A stretch of 64,000 bases of DNA from Streptomyces humidus (GCF_014649655.1 NZ_BMTL01000003.1:248001-312000), one strand, 5' to 3'; counted from the stretch's first letter, positions 1-9,870 are shown. Notes: generated by a model from the sequence alone, not told the origin. Numbers and translations: made by a program.

Positions 1-165
<165 letters not shown>

Positions 166-226
166 TTAGCCAGGGGCGGGCCGTCCCCCAACCGGATGCG
201 GGAAAATTGCCCGGATTGTCGAGTTG

Positions 227-245
227 TTGTCCACCCCTTGGACAA
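227..245 (-). promoter_or_regulatory. Inverted repeat TTGTCC-N7-GGACAA upstream of metF
   Basis: The 157-372 gap between metF and thiE contains a perfect 6-bp inverted repeat (TTGTCC at 227-232, GGACAA at 240-245). A further GATTGTC half-site lies at about 214-220. It sits about 70 bp upstream of the metF start, where an operator or promoter is expected. No riboswitch consensus was recognised in this gap. Role and regulator are inference. Confidence 0.35.
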
Positions 246-372
246 TCGTACGAGGACGGCACAGGCGGCGAGACCGCAGGCCCCGCGGCGTGGGAGCGGG
301 CGGTACGAGTGCCGGCGGCACGAGAGCGGCGTGAGGCCGGGCGGCCGGGCGCCGCGAGCTGGAACCGACGGG

Positions 373-1020
373 CTACCCCTGGCTCAGGCGCACGGCGAAC
401 TCCGCCGCCGCGGCGCCCGGATCGTCCGCCTGCGTGATCGCCCGGACCACGACGACCCGGCGGGCGCCCGCCGCGAGCACCTCGTCGAGGTTGCCGAGGT
501 CGATGCCGCCGATCGCGAACCAGGGGCGATCGGCGCCGAGGGAGGCCGTGTGCCGCACCAGGTCCAGGCCGGGCGCATGACGGCCCGGCTTGGTGGGAGT
601 GGGCCAGCACGGACCGGTGCAGAAGTAGTCCACGCCCTCCTCGGCCGCGGCGGCCTCCGCCTCCGCTGCCGAGTGCGTGGAGCGGCCCACCAGGACGCCG
701 CCGCCGAGGATCGCGCGGGCGGCGGGGACGGGCAGATCACCCTGCCCGAGGTGGAGCACGTCGGCGCCGGCGGCGTGAGCCACGTCCGCGCGGTCGTTGA
801 CCGCCAGCAGCTTGCCGTGCCGGGCACAGGCGTCCGCGAACACCCGCAGGTGCTCCAGTTCCTCGGCCGCCTCCATGCCCTTGTCCCGCAGCTGGACGAT
901 GTCGACGCCGCCCGCGAGGACGGCGTCGAGGAACTCCGGGAGGTCGCCCTGGCGGGTACGGGCGTCCGTGCACAGGTACAGCCGGGCGGCGGACAGCCGG
1001 GTACGGGCGGTGTCGGGCAT
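373..1020 (-). CDS. thiE: Thiamine-phosphate synthase ThiE
   Basis: A 215-residue TIM-barrel enzyme that joins HMP-pyrophosphate and thiazole phosphate to make thiamine monophosphate in the cytosol. Family signatures are in order: QLRDK (43-47), ND (75-76), GRSTH (112-116), the GP..PTPTK phosphate loop (136-144) and AIGGI (169-173). Length is normal for ThiE. It starts at the ATG at 1020 ([19 protein letters not shown]). It lies 2.4 kb from the TPP-controlled thiOSG cluster and is transcribed divergently from it, with two or three unrelated genes between. No thi-box was seen directly upstream of thiE, so it is probably not under the same riboswitch. Confidence 0.95.
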   Translation of the reverse strand: MPDTARTRLSAARLYLCTDARTRQGDLPEFLDAVLAGGVDIVQLRDKGMEAAEELEHLRVFADACARHGKLLAVNDRADVAHAAGADVLHLGQGDLPVPAARAILGGGVLVGRSTHSAAEAEAAAAEEGVDYFCTGPCWPTPTKPGRHAPGLDLVRHTASLGADRPWFAIGGIDLGNLDEVLAAGARRVVVVRAITQADDPGAAAAEFAVRLSQG

Positions 1021-1093
1021 GCGAAGTCCCCCAGGATGGTGGCGTACGGGGCCGGGTGCGCCCCCGTACGCCGGTGTCGATGCGAATCGCAGG

Positions 1094-1459
1094 TCAGACG
1101 GCGAGCGCCTGGGCGCGGCGCTTCACCTCCGTGCCGCGATTCTCGCTCAGGGCCTGCGCGGGCGTGCCGGGCAGGCTCGGGTCGGGGGTGAAGAGCCACT
1201 CGAGCATCTCTTCGTCGGTGAAGCCGTCGTCCCGCAGCAGGGTGAGGGTCCCGACCAGGCCCTTCACCACCTTGTCCCCGTCGATGAAGGCGGCGGGGAC
1301 GTGCAGCGCACGGTTCTCCCCCCGGCGTACGGCGATGAGCTGGCCGTCCTTGATCAGCTGCCGGACGCGGATCACGTCGACATCGAGCATCTCCGCGATG
1401 TCGGGCACGGTGAGCCAGGCGGGGACGAGAGCATCGGTCTTTGCGTCAATCTCGGTCAC
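1094..1459 (-). CDS. Rv2175c-type winged-helix DNA-binding protein
   Basis: A small protein (121 residues from the GTG at 1459). The N-terminal helix-turn-helix reads [20 protein letters not shown], followed by a C-terminal helical region with [14 protein letters not shown]. It matches the family of mycobacterial Rv2175c, a DNA-binding substrate of the Ser/Thr kinase PknL encoded beside it. Here a PASTA kinase is likewise encoded nearby at 5672-7606, so a kinase-substrate pair is a reasonable inference. A GTG at 1483 in the same frame would add eight residues, but the GTG at 1459 has a better placed AGG and gives [18 protein letters not shown]. Its targets are not visible. Confidence 0.8.
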   Translation of the reverse strand: MTEIDAKTDALVPAWLTVPDIAEMLDVDVIRVRQLIKDGQLIAVRRGENRALHVPAAFIDGDKVVKGLVGTLTLLRDDGFTDEEMLEWLFTPDPSLPGTPAQALSENRGTEVKRRAQALAV

Positions 1460-1525
1460 GGGAACAAGCCTGCCATCTGCCACCGACAGTCGGAAGCCGG
1501 GCCGGTCCGACCGGGCCGTCCGAGG

Positions 1526-2767
1526 TCAGGCGGTCGCGGCCTTCAGCGGCCTCGCCGGGTCACCGAGGAGCCGGGGATTCATGGGGGTACCCGCCTCGAT
1601 CAGCCGTCTGCCCTGGGCGAGATCGCGGGGGCGCCCCACGGCCAGCAGGGCGATCAGACGGTCCTCGCGCAGCCAGCAGACCGTCCACGCCGGCCCGGAG
1701 GGGTCGCCGCGCCACACCGTGCCGTCGGCGTCGGCGTGGTGTCCGGCGTACTGGACGAAGCGGCCGAACTGCTCGGACCAGAAGTACGGGACCGGGTCGT
1801 AGACGGCGGCGGGCTCGTCGGTGGCCGCGCCGACGATGTTCGCCGCGACCGTGCGCGGCCCCTGGAGCGCGTTGTCCCAGTGATGGACGAGCAGCCTCTC
1901 GCCGTACCGTCCGGACGGGAAGGAGGCGCAGTCGCCGACCGCGTACACGTCCGGCAGCGAGGTGCGCAGTGCGGCGTCGGCCACGATCTCGCGGTGCGCG
2001 CCGAGCTCGATGCCGGAGCCGGCCAGCCAGGCGGTGGCGGGGCGGGCGCCGATGCCGACCACGACGGCGTCGGCGGGCACACGCGAGCCGTCGTCGAGGA
2101 CCACCGCGCCGGGCTCGACGTGCTCCACCCGCGCGCGGGTGCGCAGCGCGATGCCGCTGTCGGCGTACCAGGCGGCCATCGGGGCGGCGGCCTCGGCGGG
2201 CAGGGCCCCGGCCAGCGGCCGGTCGGCGGCCTCGACGACGGTGACCTCGCAGCCGGCCTCGCGCGCGGCCGTGGCGAACTCCGCGCCGATCCAGCCCGCG
2301 CCGACGACCACGACGTCGTGCCGGCCCGCGAGGACGGGCCGCAGGCGTTCGGCGTCGTCCAGGGTGCGCAGCAGGTGCACGCCGGGCACTCCCTCGGCGC
2401 CGGGCAGCCGGATCGGCTCGGCGCCGGTGGCGAGGACGAGGACGTCGTACGGGACGGGCCCGCGCCCGGTGTCCAGCTCGTGGTCGGCCGGGCGCAGGCC
2501 GAGGACCTCGCGGCCGAGTTCCAGCTCGATGCCGAGGCTGTCGAAGTCGACGTCCAGGGCGGACCCCTCGGCCTTGCCGAGCAGTACGGCCTTGGACAGC
2601 GGCGGGCGGTCGTAGGGCTGATGGGGTTCGGCGCCCAGCAGCGTCACCCGGCCGTCGAAGCCCTGTTCGCGCAGGGCGACCGCGGTCTGCACCCCGGCCA
2701 TGCCCGCGCCGACGACCACCACGCGGCGCCCGCCCGGCCTGTCCTCTTCCTGCCTCTGCTCGCTCAC
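1526..2767 (-). CDS. FAD-dependent NAD(P)H:ferredoxin/rubredoxin reductase-like oxidoreductase
   Basis: A 413-residue pyridine nucleotide-disulfide oxidoreductase fold without the redox-active disulfide. The first Rossmann motif VVVVGAGMAGVQTA (about 16-29) binds FAD. The second, VVVVGAGWIGAEFA, near residue 153 binds NAD(P)H. ATGAEP and YAVGDCA are the standard linking and FAD-ribityl motifs. The PYDRPPLSK segment near 50 is typical of ferredoxin reductases of P450 and dioxygenase systems. No ferredoxin or P450 lies beside it, so its partner is unknown. The neighbours are thiamine genes but no thiamine role is evident. It starts with ATG at 2767. Confidence 0.85.
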   Translation of the reverse strand: MSEQRQEEDRPGGRRVVVVGAGMAGVQTAVALREQGFDGRVTLLGAEPHQPYDRPPLSKAVLLGKAEGSALDVDFDSLGIELELGREVLGLRPADHELDTGRGPVPYDVLVLATGAEPIRLPGAEGVPGVHLLRTLDDAERLRPVLAGRHDVVVVGAGWIGAEFATAAREAGCEVTVVEAADRPLAGALPAEAAAPMAAWYADSGIALRTRARVEHVEPGAVVLDDGSRVPADAVVVGIGARPATAWLAGSGIELGAHREIVADAALRTSLPDVYAVGDCASFPSGRYGERLLVHHWDNALQGPRTVAANIVGAATDEPAAVYDPVPYFWSEQFGRFVQYAGHHADADGTVWRGDPSGPAWTVCWLREDRLIALLAVGRPRDLAQGRRLIEAGTPMNPRLLGDPARPLKAATA

Positions 2768-2799
2768 CTGATCACCTTAGACAACTGACGATCAGTCAG

Positions 2800-3225
2800 T
2801 CAGCCGTCGTGCTCCGTGACCTGCTCCACACCGTCCGCACCGTCCGTAGCTTCTGCACCGTCTGCACCGCCCGTAGCGTCCGAGTCGTCTGTGAGCTGCT
2901 CCACGACGCTCGTGCCGCTGCCGGGCTGCGACTCCCACTCCCAGCTCTCGTCGAGGCGCACCCGGCCGTCGGGGAGCTCGACGACCGTGGAGACGCAGTG
3001 CCCCGAGGACGTCGTCCCGTCGTGCTTGAGCTGGACGTACCGGAAGTCGAGACGGTCTCCCTCCCGAGTACCCACCAGATGCCCGCGTACGACCTCGCCG
3101 CCCGCGTAATCCGCCCAGACCGCCCCGTCCCGCTCGTGGTAGGCGAAGCGGGTGCGGGCGCCGACCTGTCCGGGCCCCTGGTCGGCGACGGGGGCGAGGA
3201 AGAGGCCGTCCAGTGACCGGGCCAT
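2800..3225 (-). CDS. Conserved hypothetical protein with acidic tail
   Basis: A 141-residue protein of unknown function. The first 110 residues are soluble and strand-rich (LDGLFLAPVADQGPG, WEWESQPGSGTSVVEQL) and look like one small beta-barrel repeating Gly-rich turns. The last 30 are a low-complexity acidic tail rich in Asp, Gly, Ala and Thr. The start at 3225 (MARSLDGLF) is chosen because AGGGAG lies about 9 nt upstream; an in-frame ATG at 3285 would reach into the thi promoter region. It reads away from the TPP riboswitch and ends 32 bp from the FAD reductase start, so the two may be cotranscribed. Confidence 0.65.
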   Translation of the reverse strand: MARSLDGLFLAPVADQGPGQVGARTRFAYHERDGAVWADYAGGEVVRGHLVGTREGDRLDFRYVQLKHDGTTSSGHCVSTVVELPDGRVRLDESWEWESQPGSGTSVVEQLTDDSDATGGADGAEATDGADGVEQVTEHDG

Positions 3226-3263
3226 GTGCGGAGGCTCCCTTACTGCGGTGTGCGGCGGCGGGC

Positions 3264-3374
3264 TAGGGTGGCCACGGTAGAGCACTCGCGGGAGCCCGGA
3301 CGCACCGGGCTGAGAGGGAGGCTGGCGGCCTCCGACCGTACGAACCTGATCCGGGTCATGCCGGCGAAGGGAGG
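3264..3374 (+). promoter_or_regulatory. TPP riboswitch (THI element) with upstream -10
   Basis: The aptamer occupies about 3287-3374. Hallmarks are the P3 arm ending in GGGCTGAGAG (3306-3315), the highly conserved ACCTGATCCGGGTCATGCC (3344-3362), and the closing GGCGAAGGGAG just before the thiO start at 3387. A TAGGGT -10 box lies at 3264-3269. The purine-rich stretch after the aptamer contains the likely Shine-Dalgarno, so control is probably at translation initiation. It should repress thiO-thiS-thiG when TPP is abundant. Confidence 0.95.
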
Positions 3375-3386
3375 GGCTGGACGCCC

Positions 3387-4553
3387 ATGTCGTCTCCGCG
3401 TACGTCAGACGTCCTCGTCATCGGGGGCGGGATCATCGGGCTGGTCACGGCCTGGCGGGCCGCGCAGCGCGGTCTGGCCACGGCGGTGGTGGACCCGGAC
3501 CCGGGCGGCGGGGCCGCCCGGGTGGCCGCCGGGATGCTGGCCGCCGTCACGGAACTGCATTACGGCGAGCAGACGCTGCTCGGCCTCAATCTGGCGTCGG
3601 CCCGGCGCTATCCGGACTTCGCGGCCGAGCTCACCGAGCTGACCGGACAGGATCTCGGCTACCGGCGCTGCGGCACGCTGGCCGTCGCGCTGGACGCCGA
3701 CGACCGGGCTCACCTGCGTGAACTGCACGCGCTGCAGCGGCAGTCGGGACTGGAGTCGGAGTGGCTGTCCGGGCGGGAGTGCCGGCGTCTGGAGCCGATG
3801 CTCGCGCCGGGGGTGCGCGGCGGGCTGCGAGTGGACGGCGACCACCAGGTCGACCCGCGGCGGCTGGCGCGGGCCCTGGTGAGCGCGTGCCAGCGGGCGG
3901 GCGTGGTCTTCCGCCGGGCCTGGGCGGAGGGGCTGACCGTGGTGGGCGAGCGGGCCGCGGGGGTCGTCACCCGCGACGGCACCACGCTGGCGGCGGGGCA
4001 GGTGGTGCTCGCCGGCGGCAGCCTGAGCGGGCGGCTCGCGGGACTCCCGCAGGACGTCGTGCCGCCGGTGCGGCCCGTGAAGGGGCAGGTGCTGCGGCTG
4101 ACCGTGCCACGGCGGTACGCGCCGTTCCTGAGCCGGACCGTACGGGCCGTGGTGCGCGGCAGCCAGGTCTATCTGGTGCCGCGCGAGAACGGCGAGCTGG
4201 TGGTGGGCGCGACCAGCGAGGAGCTGGGCTGGGACACGACCGTCACGGCGGGGGGCGTGTACGAGCTGCTGCGCGACGCCCACGAGCTGATCCCGGGGAT
4301 CACCGAGCTGCCGCTCACCGAGACCTGCGCGGGGCTGCGTCCCGCGTCCCCGGACAACGCGCCGCTGCTCGGGCCGACCCGGCTGGCGGGACTGTCCCTG
4401 GCGACCGGGCACTACCGCAACGGCGTGCTGCTGGCGCCGGTGACCGGCGACGCGCTGGCGCAGGTCCTGGCCACCGGGGAGCTCCCGGACGAGGCCCGTC
4501 CCTTCACACCCCGGCGCTTCGGCGTCGCCGCACTCTCGGAGCAGCCCGCATGA
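3387..4553 (+). CDS. thiO: Glycine oxidase ThiO
   Basis: A 388-residue FAD oxidoreductase of the D-amino-acid oxidase family. It oxidises glycine to dehydroglycine (iminoacetate) for assembly of the thiamine thiazole ring. The dinucleotide motif VIGGGIIGL lies at residues 11-19. GHYRNGVLLAP near the C-terminus is the ThiO FAD and substrate motif. It is the first gene after the TPP riboswitch and its TGA overlaps the thiS ATG (ATGA), so ThiO and ThiS are translationally coupled. Length is normal for ThiO. Confidence 0.95.
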   Translation: MSSPRTSDVLVIGGGIIGLVTAWRAAQRGLATAVVDPDPGGGAARVAAGMLAAVTELHYGEQTLLGLNLASARRYPDFAAELTELTGQDLGYRRCGTLAVALDADDRAHLRELHALQRQSGLESEWLSGRECRRLEPMLAPGVRGGLRVDGDHQVDPRRLARALVSACQRAGVVFRRAWAEGLTVVGERAAGVVTRDGTTLAAGQVVLAGGSLSGRLAGLPQDVVPPVRPVKGQVLRLTVPRRYAPFLSRTVRAVVRGSQVYLVPRENGELVVGATSEELGWDTTVTAGGVYELLRDAHELIPGITELPLTETCAGLRPASPDNAPLLGPTRLAGLSLATGHYRNGVLLAPVTGDALAQVLATGELPDEARPFTPRRFGVAALSEQPA

Positions 4554-4771
4554 GCACCCTGAGCACCCGTCTGAACGTCTCCGTCAACGGTGAGCGGCGG
4601 AAGTTCGCTCCCGGCACCGTCCTCGACAGCGTCGTACGGTCCCTGACGCCGGCGCCCTGCGGGGTGGCCGCCGCGCTCAACGAGACCGTCGTCCCGCGCG
4701 CGCAGTGGCCGTCCACGGCTCTGCGCGACGGCGACCGCGTCGAGGTCCTCACCGCGGTCCAGGGGGGCTGA
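4550..4771 (+). CDS. thiS: Sulfur carrier protein ThiS
   Basis: A 73-residue beta-grasp protein ending in the diagnostic Gly-Gly (AVQGG) that is adenylated and converted to a thiocarboxylate to donate sulfur to the thiazole. It contains NVSVNGERRKF and the family's LNETVVPR and GDRVEVLTAVQGG blocks. It starts at ATG 4550, overlapping the thiO stop by 4 nt, and ends 3 nt before thiG. It is a few residues longer than the usual 66 because of an MSTLSTR extension. The adenylating ThiF is not in the window. Confidence 0.95.
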   Translation: MSTLSTRLNVSVNGERRKFAPGTVLDSVVRSLTPAPCGVAAALNETVVPRAQWPSTALRDGDRVEVLTAVQGG

Positions 4772-5569
<798 letters not shown>

Positions 5570-5671
5570 CCCGTGCGACGGCGTCCGCGTCCCGCCACGC
5601 GCGTCACAGGTCGGCTGCAGTCGGCCGGCTGGAACGGCGGGGTGTCGGCGGCGGCTCGTACACTCACCTGC

Positions 5672-7606
5672 GTGGACACGACCCTTCAGGACCCTCTGGT
5701 CGGGCAGGTGCTCGACGGCCGGTACCGCGTCGAGGCGCGGATCGCGGTCGGCGGGATGGCCACGGTCTACCGGGCCGTGGACACCCGCCTCGACCGCGTG
5801 CTCGCCCTCAAGGTGATGCATCCGGCCCTCGCCGCCGACGACGCGTTCGTCGAGCGGTTCATCCGGGAGGCGAAGTCCGTCGCCCGTCTCGCCCACCCCA
5901 ATGTCGTCCAGGTGTTCGACCAGGGGGCGGACGGGTCGTACGTCTATCTCGCCATGGAGTACATCGCCGGCTGCACCCTGCGGGACGTGCTGCGTGAGCG
6001 CGGGGCGCTGCAGCCGAGGGCCGCGCTCGACATCCTGGAGCCCGTGCTCGCGGCCCTGGGCGCCGCGCACCGGGCCGGGTTCGTGCACCGGGACATGAAG
6101 CCCGAGAACGTGCTGATAGGGGACGACGGGCGGGTCAAGGTCGCCGACTTCGGGCTCGTGCGGTCCGTGGACACCGTCACCAGCACGACCGGCGCGGTGC
6201 TCGGCACCGTCGCCTATCTCGCCCCCGAGCAGATCGAGCAGCCCGGCGCGGCCGACCCCCGGGTCGACGTCTACGCGTGCGGGGTCGTGCTCTACGAGAT
6301 GCTCACCGGCGAGAAGCCGCACGACGGGGACTCCCCCGCGATCGTGCTCTACAAGCATCTCCACGACGACGTCCCGCCGCCGTCGGCCGTCGTGCCGGGC
6401 CTGCCGCCCGCGCTGGACACCCTGGTCGCCGCCGCCACCGCCCGCAGGCCCGACGTCCGGCCGCCCGACGCCGTCGCACTGCTGGGCGAGGCGCGGGAGG
6501 CGCACGGCGCGCTCAGCGAGGAGCAGCTGGACGCGCTGCCCCCGCTGGCCGTCTCCGCCGCGCACGACATCGCCGAGGACCGCACCAGCGTGATCCCGCG
6601 CTCGCTCACCGTGCCCCGGCCGCTGCCCGTCGACGGGGACGGCGACGACGAGGCCGCGGTCCACCGCACCTCCCGGTTCCAGAGCCCGCCGCCCCTGCCG
6701 CCCCGGCGGCGTTTCGCGCGGCCCCGGCGCGGGGTGCTCGCGGTCGTGACCGTCGTGCTGCTGGTGCTCGGCGTGGGCGCGGGCGTCTGGTACATCAACT
6801 CCGGCCAGTTCACCAAGGTCCCGGCGGTGCTGACGCAGAAGGAGGCCGAGGCCAGGCAGCGGCTGGAGGCGGCCGGGCTGAAGGTGGGCAAGGTCGAGCA
6901 CCGGCACAGCGACACCGTCGAGCGCGGCACGGTCCTGGACACCGACCCCGAGCCGGGCGCCCGGATCCGCAAGCACGACGCGGTGACGCTGACCGTCTCC
7001 GACGGCCCCGAGATGGTGAAGGTGCCGGACGTGCGGGGCCTGCGGCTGAAGAAGGCCGAGACGACCCTCAAGGAGGAGGGCCTGGAACCGGGCCTGGTCA
7101 CCGAGGAGTTCAGCGAGGACGTCGACCAGGGCGCGGTGATCAGCACCGATCCCGAGGCGGGCGCGCAGCGGCATGCGGACACCGCGGTCTCGATCGTCGT
7201 GAGCAAGGGCAGCCCGGTCGACGTCCCCGACGTCACCGGCGACGACCTGGCCGACGCCCGGACCGAGCTGCAGGAGGCCGGCCTGAAGGTGAAGATCGCC
7301 CCACAGCAGGTCACCTCCGAGTTCGACAAGGGGAAGATCGCGGCGCAGACGCCGGAGGAGGGCGGCCGGCTCGCCGCCGGCGGCACCGTGACGCTGACGC
7401 TGTCCAAGGGCCCGGAGATGGTCGAGGTCCCCGACGTGGTGGGCTCGAGTGTCGACGACGCCACATCGCTCCTCGAGCAGTCCGGGTTCGAGGTCAAGGA
7501 GGACCGTGGACTGCTCGGCCTGTTCGGCGACACCGTGAAGAAGCAGTCCGTGAAGGCCGGCGACACCGCGCCCAAGGGGTCGACGATCACGATCACCATC
7601 CGGTGA
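5672..7606 (+). CDS. PASTA-domain transmembrane Ser/Thr protein kinase (PknB/PknL type)
   Basis: A 644-residue membrane kinase. The cytosolic kinase domain has GGMATVYRA (27-35), Lys47, HRDMKPEN (139-146), DFG (159-161) and APEQ (184-187). A Pro/Arg-rich juxtamembrane segment leads to one membrane helix (about 354-373) and four extracellular PASTA repeats that in this family bind peptidoglycan fragments. The GTG at 5672 is preferred because TACACT at 5659-5664 is a good -10 placed 7 nt before it, suggesting a leaderless mRNA; an upstream start at 5573 would add a non-conserved 33 residues. By context it corresponds to actinobacterial PknL, with its Rv2175c-like substrate encoded 4 kb away. 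It may be the S. coelicolor gene called pkaF, but that name is from memory. Confidence 0.93.
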   Translation: MDTTLQDPLVGQVLDGRYRVEARIAVGGMATVYRAVDTRLDRVLALKVMHPALAADDAFVERFIREAKSVARLAHPNVVQVFDQGADGSYVYLAMEYIAGCTLRDVLRERGALQPRAALDILEPVLAALGAAHRAGFVHRDMKPENVLIGDDGRVKVADFGLVRSVDTVTSTTGAVLGTVAYLAPEQIEQPGAADPRVDVYACGVVLYEMLTGEKPHDGDSPAIVLYKHLHDDVPPPSAVVPGLPPALDTLVAAATARRPDVRPPDAVALLGEAREAHGALSEEQLDALPPLAVSAAHDIAEDRTSVIPRSLTVPRPLPVDGDGDDEAAVHRTSRFQSPPPLPPRRRFARPRRGVLAVVTVVLLVLGVGAGVWYINSGQFTKVPAVLTQKEAEARQRLEAAGLKVGKVEHRHSDTVERGTVLDTDPEPGARIRKHDAVTLTVSDGPEMVKVPDVRGLRLKKAETTLKEEGLEPGLVTEEFSEDVDQGAVISTDPEAGAQRHADTAVSIVVSKGSPVDVPDVTGDDLADARTELQEAGLKVKIAPQQVTSEFDKGKIAAQTPEEGGRLAAGGTVTLTLSKGPEMVEVPDVVGSSVDDATSLLEQSGFEVKEDRGLLGLFGDTVKKQSVKAGDTAPKGSTITITIR

Positions 7607-7640
7607 CCGGCGGGGACCCCGGACATGACACCCTGAACGG

Positions 7641-8522
7641 GTGAGTTCCGCAGCCCCTTTCCCCTCCCGTAATCCCGTCGGCAGCCATGTCCCCGTGGCC
7701 GGCGGTCTGCACGACGTGGGCATGTCGTACGCCCACGACCTGAAGGCCGAGTCGGTCCAGGTGTTCGCGGCCAACCCGCGCGGCTGGGCCACGCCCGTGG
7801 GGAACCCACGCCAGGACGAGGCCTTCCGGGAGCGGTGCGCGGCGGAGTCGGTCCCGGCCTACGTGCACGCGCCGTACCTCATCAACTTCGGCTCGCACAC
7901 CGAGGCGACCGTGGAGAGGTCGGTGGAGTCGATGCGGCACTCGCTGCGCCGCGGGCGGGCGATCGGGGCGCTGGGCGTGGTCGTGCACACGGGCAGCGCG
8001 ACCGGCGGACGCGACCGGTCGGTGGCGCTGAAGCAGGTCCGCGAGCATCTGCTGCCGCTGCTGGACGAGCTCACCCACGACGACGACCCGTTCCTGCTGC
8101 TGGAGTCCACCGCCGGCCAGGGCTCGTCGCTCTGCTCCCGGACCTGGGACTTCGGGCCGTACTTCGAGGCGCTGGACGCCCATCCCAGGCTGGGCGTCTG
8201 TCTCGACACCTGCCATGTCTTCGCGGCCGGGCACGACCTGACCGGTCCGGCCGGCATGCACCAGACGCTCGACCTGCTGGTGGACACGGTGGGCGAGGGC
8301 CGGCTGAAGCTGATCCACGCCAACGACTCCAAGGACGTGGTCGGCGCCCACAAGGACCGGCACGAGAACATCGGCTCGGGTCACATCGGCGAGGACCCGT
8401 TCCGGGCGCTGATGACCCACCCGGCCACCGCGGGCGTCCCGCTGATCATCGAGACGCCCGGCGGCAAGGAGGGCCATGCGGCCGACGTGGAGAGACTGAA
8501 GAAGCTCCGGGACGGCGACTGA
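7641..8522 (+). CDS. nfo: Endonuclease IV (AP endonuclease, deoxyribonuclease IV)
   Basis: A 293-residue TIM barrel that cuts DNA 5' to abasic sites, using a trinuclear Zn centre. Metal-ligand motifs are in order: VGSHV, YVHAPYLINF, VVVHTGS, LLLESTAGQG, VCLDTCHVFAAG, LIHANDSK, DRHENIGSGHIGE and IIETPGG. The start is the GTG at 7641. The 3' end carries a 23-bp tandem duplication that changes the stop by one codon (ending DGD). It is probably transcribed independently of the kinase; the 34-bp gap holds no clear terminator. Confidence 0.93.
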   Translation: MSSAAPFPSRNPVGSHVPVAGGLHDVGMSYAHDLKAESVQVFAANPRGWATPVGNPRQDEAFRERCAAESVPAYVHAPYLINFGSHTEATVERSVESMRHSLRRGRAIGALGVVVHTGSATGGRDRSVALKQVREHLLPLLDELTHDDDPFLLLESTAGQGSSLCSRTWDFGPYFEALDAHPRLGVCLDTCHVFAAGHDLTGPAGMHQTLDLLVDTVGEGRLKLIHANDSKDVVGAHKDRHENIGSGHIGEDPFRALMTHPATAGVPLIIETPGGKEGHAADVERLKKLRDGD

Positions 8523-8539
8523 AGAAGCTCCGGGACGGC
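8495..8539. repeat. 23-bp tandem duplication across the nfo stop codon
   Basis: The unit beginning ACTGAAGAAGCTCCGGGACG occurs at 8495-8517 and again at 8518-8539, identical over 22 bases. The first copy is read in frame as LKKLRDG. The second provides the TGA used as the stop. In the second copy LKKLRDG followed by TGA is preserved in another frame, showing what the ancestral 3' end looked like. Confidence 0.9.
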
Positions 8540-8555
8540 TGAGGCGCCGGCCGGT

Positions 8556-9188
8556 TCAGAGCTCGGGCCCGTCCCCCGGCTCCTCCTGGTACGAGTAGCG
8601 CTGCTCCCTCCAGGGGTCGCCGACGTTGTGGTAGCCGCGCTCCTCCCAGAAGCCGCGCCGGTCGGCCGTCATGTACTCGACGCCCCGGACCCACTTGGGG
8701 CCCTTCCAGGCATAGAGGTGCGGGACGACGAGCCGGACGGGGAAGCCGTGTTCCGCCGTGAGCAGCTCGCCGTCCTTGTGGGTGGCGAAGATCGTGCGCT
8801 CCGCGACGAAGTCGGCCAGGCGCAGGTTCGAGCTGAAGCCGTACTCGGCCCACACCATCACATGGGTGACGTTCGGCGCGGGCGGCGCGATGTCGAGGAT
8901 CGTGCGGGCCGGGATCCCGCCCCATTCGGCGCCGAGCATGCTGAACTTCGTCACGCAGTGCAGATCGGCCATGACGGAGGCGTACGGAAGAGCCGTGAAC
9001 TCCTCGTGGTTCCAGGAGCGCTTCTCGCTGTCGGCCGTGGCGCCGAAGACACGGAAGTCCCAGCGTTCGGGCCGGAACTTGGGCACCGGACCGTAGTGGG
9101 TGACGGGCCAGCCACGCTGCAGTCGCTGCCCCGGCGGGAGCTCGGACACCGCTTCTTCTCCAGATTCGCGCTCCACCGGGTGACCCAT
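8556..9188 (-). CDS. Sulfite oxidase-type molybdopterin oxidoreductase
   Basis: A 210-residue single-domain protein of the oxidoreductase molybdopterin-binding family. The conserved Mo-ligand Cys sits in LHCVTKFS, and EHGFPVRLVVPHLYAWKGPKWV is split across the usual family core. No dimerisation domain and no signal peptide are seen, so it is cytosolic and shorter than eukaryotic sulfite oxidase. Substrate is unknown. The ATG at 9188 is chosen because GGATGGAG precedes it closely; an upstream ATG at 9242 is less supported. It is divergent from bfr. Confidence 0.85.
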   Translation of the reverse strand: MGHPVERESGEEAVSELPPGQRLQRGWPVTHYGPVPKFRPERWDFRVFGATADSEKRSWNHEEFTALPYASVMADLHCVTKFSMLGAEWGGIPARTILDIAPPAPNVTHVMVWAEYGFSSNLRLADFVAERTIFATHKDGELLTAEHGFPVRLVVPHLYAWKGPKWVRGVEYMTADRRGFWEERGYHNVGDPWREQRYSYQEEPGDGPEL

Positions 9189-9374
9189 GACTCCATCCTG
9201 ACAGACCCGGGACGGTGCACATGACCAGCCATGACCGCACACATCCCGGATCGGGCACCCGAGGGCAATACCGGATCAACCAACTGAGTATGCACTTACT
9301 GGACGATCTTCGGCGCCGGTGAAATCATGCGGCGGCAACCTCCCCGCAGTCCCGACGTGGAAGGAGCCTCTGCG

Positions 9375-9854
9375 ATGCAGGGCGACCCCGAGGTCATCGA
9401 GTTCCTCAACGAGCAGCTCACCGGCGAGCTCACGGCCATCAACCAGTACTTCCTCCACGCCAAGATGCAGGAGAACTTCGGCTGGACGAAGCTCGCGAAG
9501 TACACCCGGCACGAGTCGTTCGACGAGATGAAGCACGCCGAGGTGCTCACCGACCGGCTCCTCTTCCTGGAGGCCCTGCCGAACTACCAGCGGCTGTTCC
9601 ATGTGCGGGTCGGGCAGACGGTCAAGGAGATGTTCGAGGCCGACCGGCAGGTGGAGGTCGAGGCGATCGACCGCCTCAAGCGCGGCATCAAGGTGATGCG
9701 CGAGAAGGGCGACATCACCTCCGCGAACATCTTCGAGTCGATCCTGGCGGACGAGGAACACCACATCGACTACCTCGACACCCAGCTGGAGCTGGTGGAC
9801 AAGCTCGGCGAGGCCCTGTACATCGCACAGCTGATCGAACAGCCGGAGAGCTGA
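9375..9854 (+). CDS. bfr: Bacterioferritin
   Basis: A 159-residue haem-containing ferritin that stores iron in a 24-mer shell. All signature residues are at canonical positions: ferroxidase ligands E18, E51 and H54 (within ESFDEMKHAE), a second set in ILADEEHHIDYL, and haem ligand M52. The ATG at 9375 follows AAGGAG at good spacing; an in-frame ATG 48 bp upstream lacks an RBS. It converges on the bacterioferritin-associated ferredoxin gene, 16 bp away, an arrangement common in Streptomyces. Confidence 0.97.
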   Translation: MQGDPEVIEFLNEQLTGELTAINQYFLHAKMQENFGWTKLAKYTRHESFDEMKHAEVLTDRLLFLEALPNYQRLFHVRVGQTVKEMFEADRQVEVEAIDRLKRGIKVMREKGDITSANIFESILADEEHHIDYLDTQLELVDKLGEALYIAQLIEQPES

Positions 9855-9870
9855 CCCGGCCGGGCCGGAG

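Noticed and set aside
797..2788. A 663-codon plus-strand frame
   Set aside because: It is antisense to thiE, the Rv2175c-like gene and the FAD reductase, which carry clear motifs.
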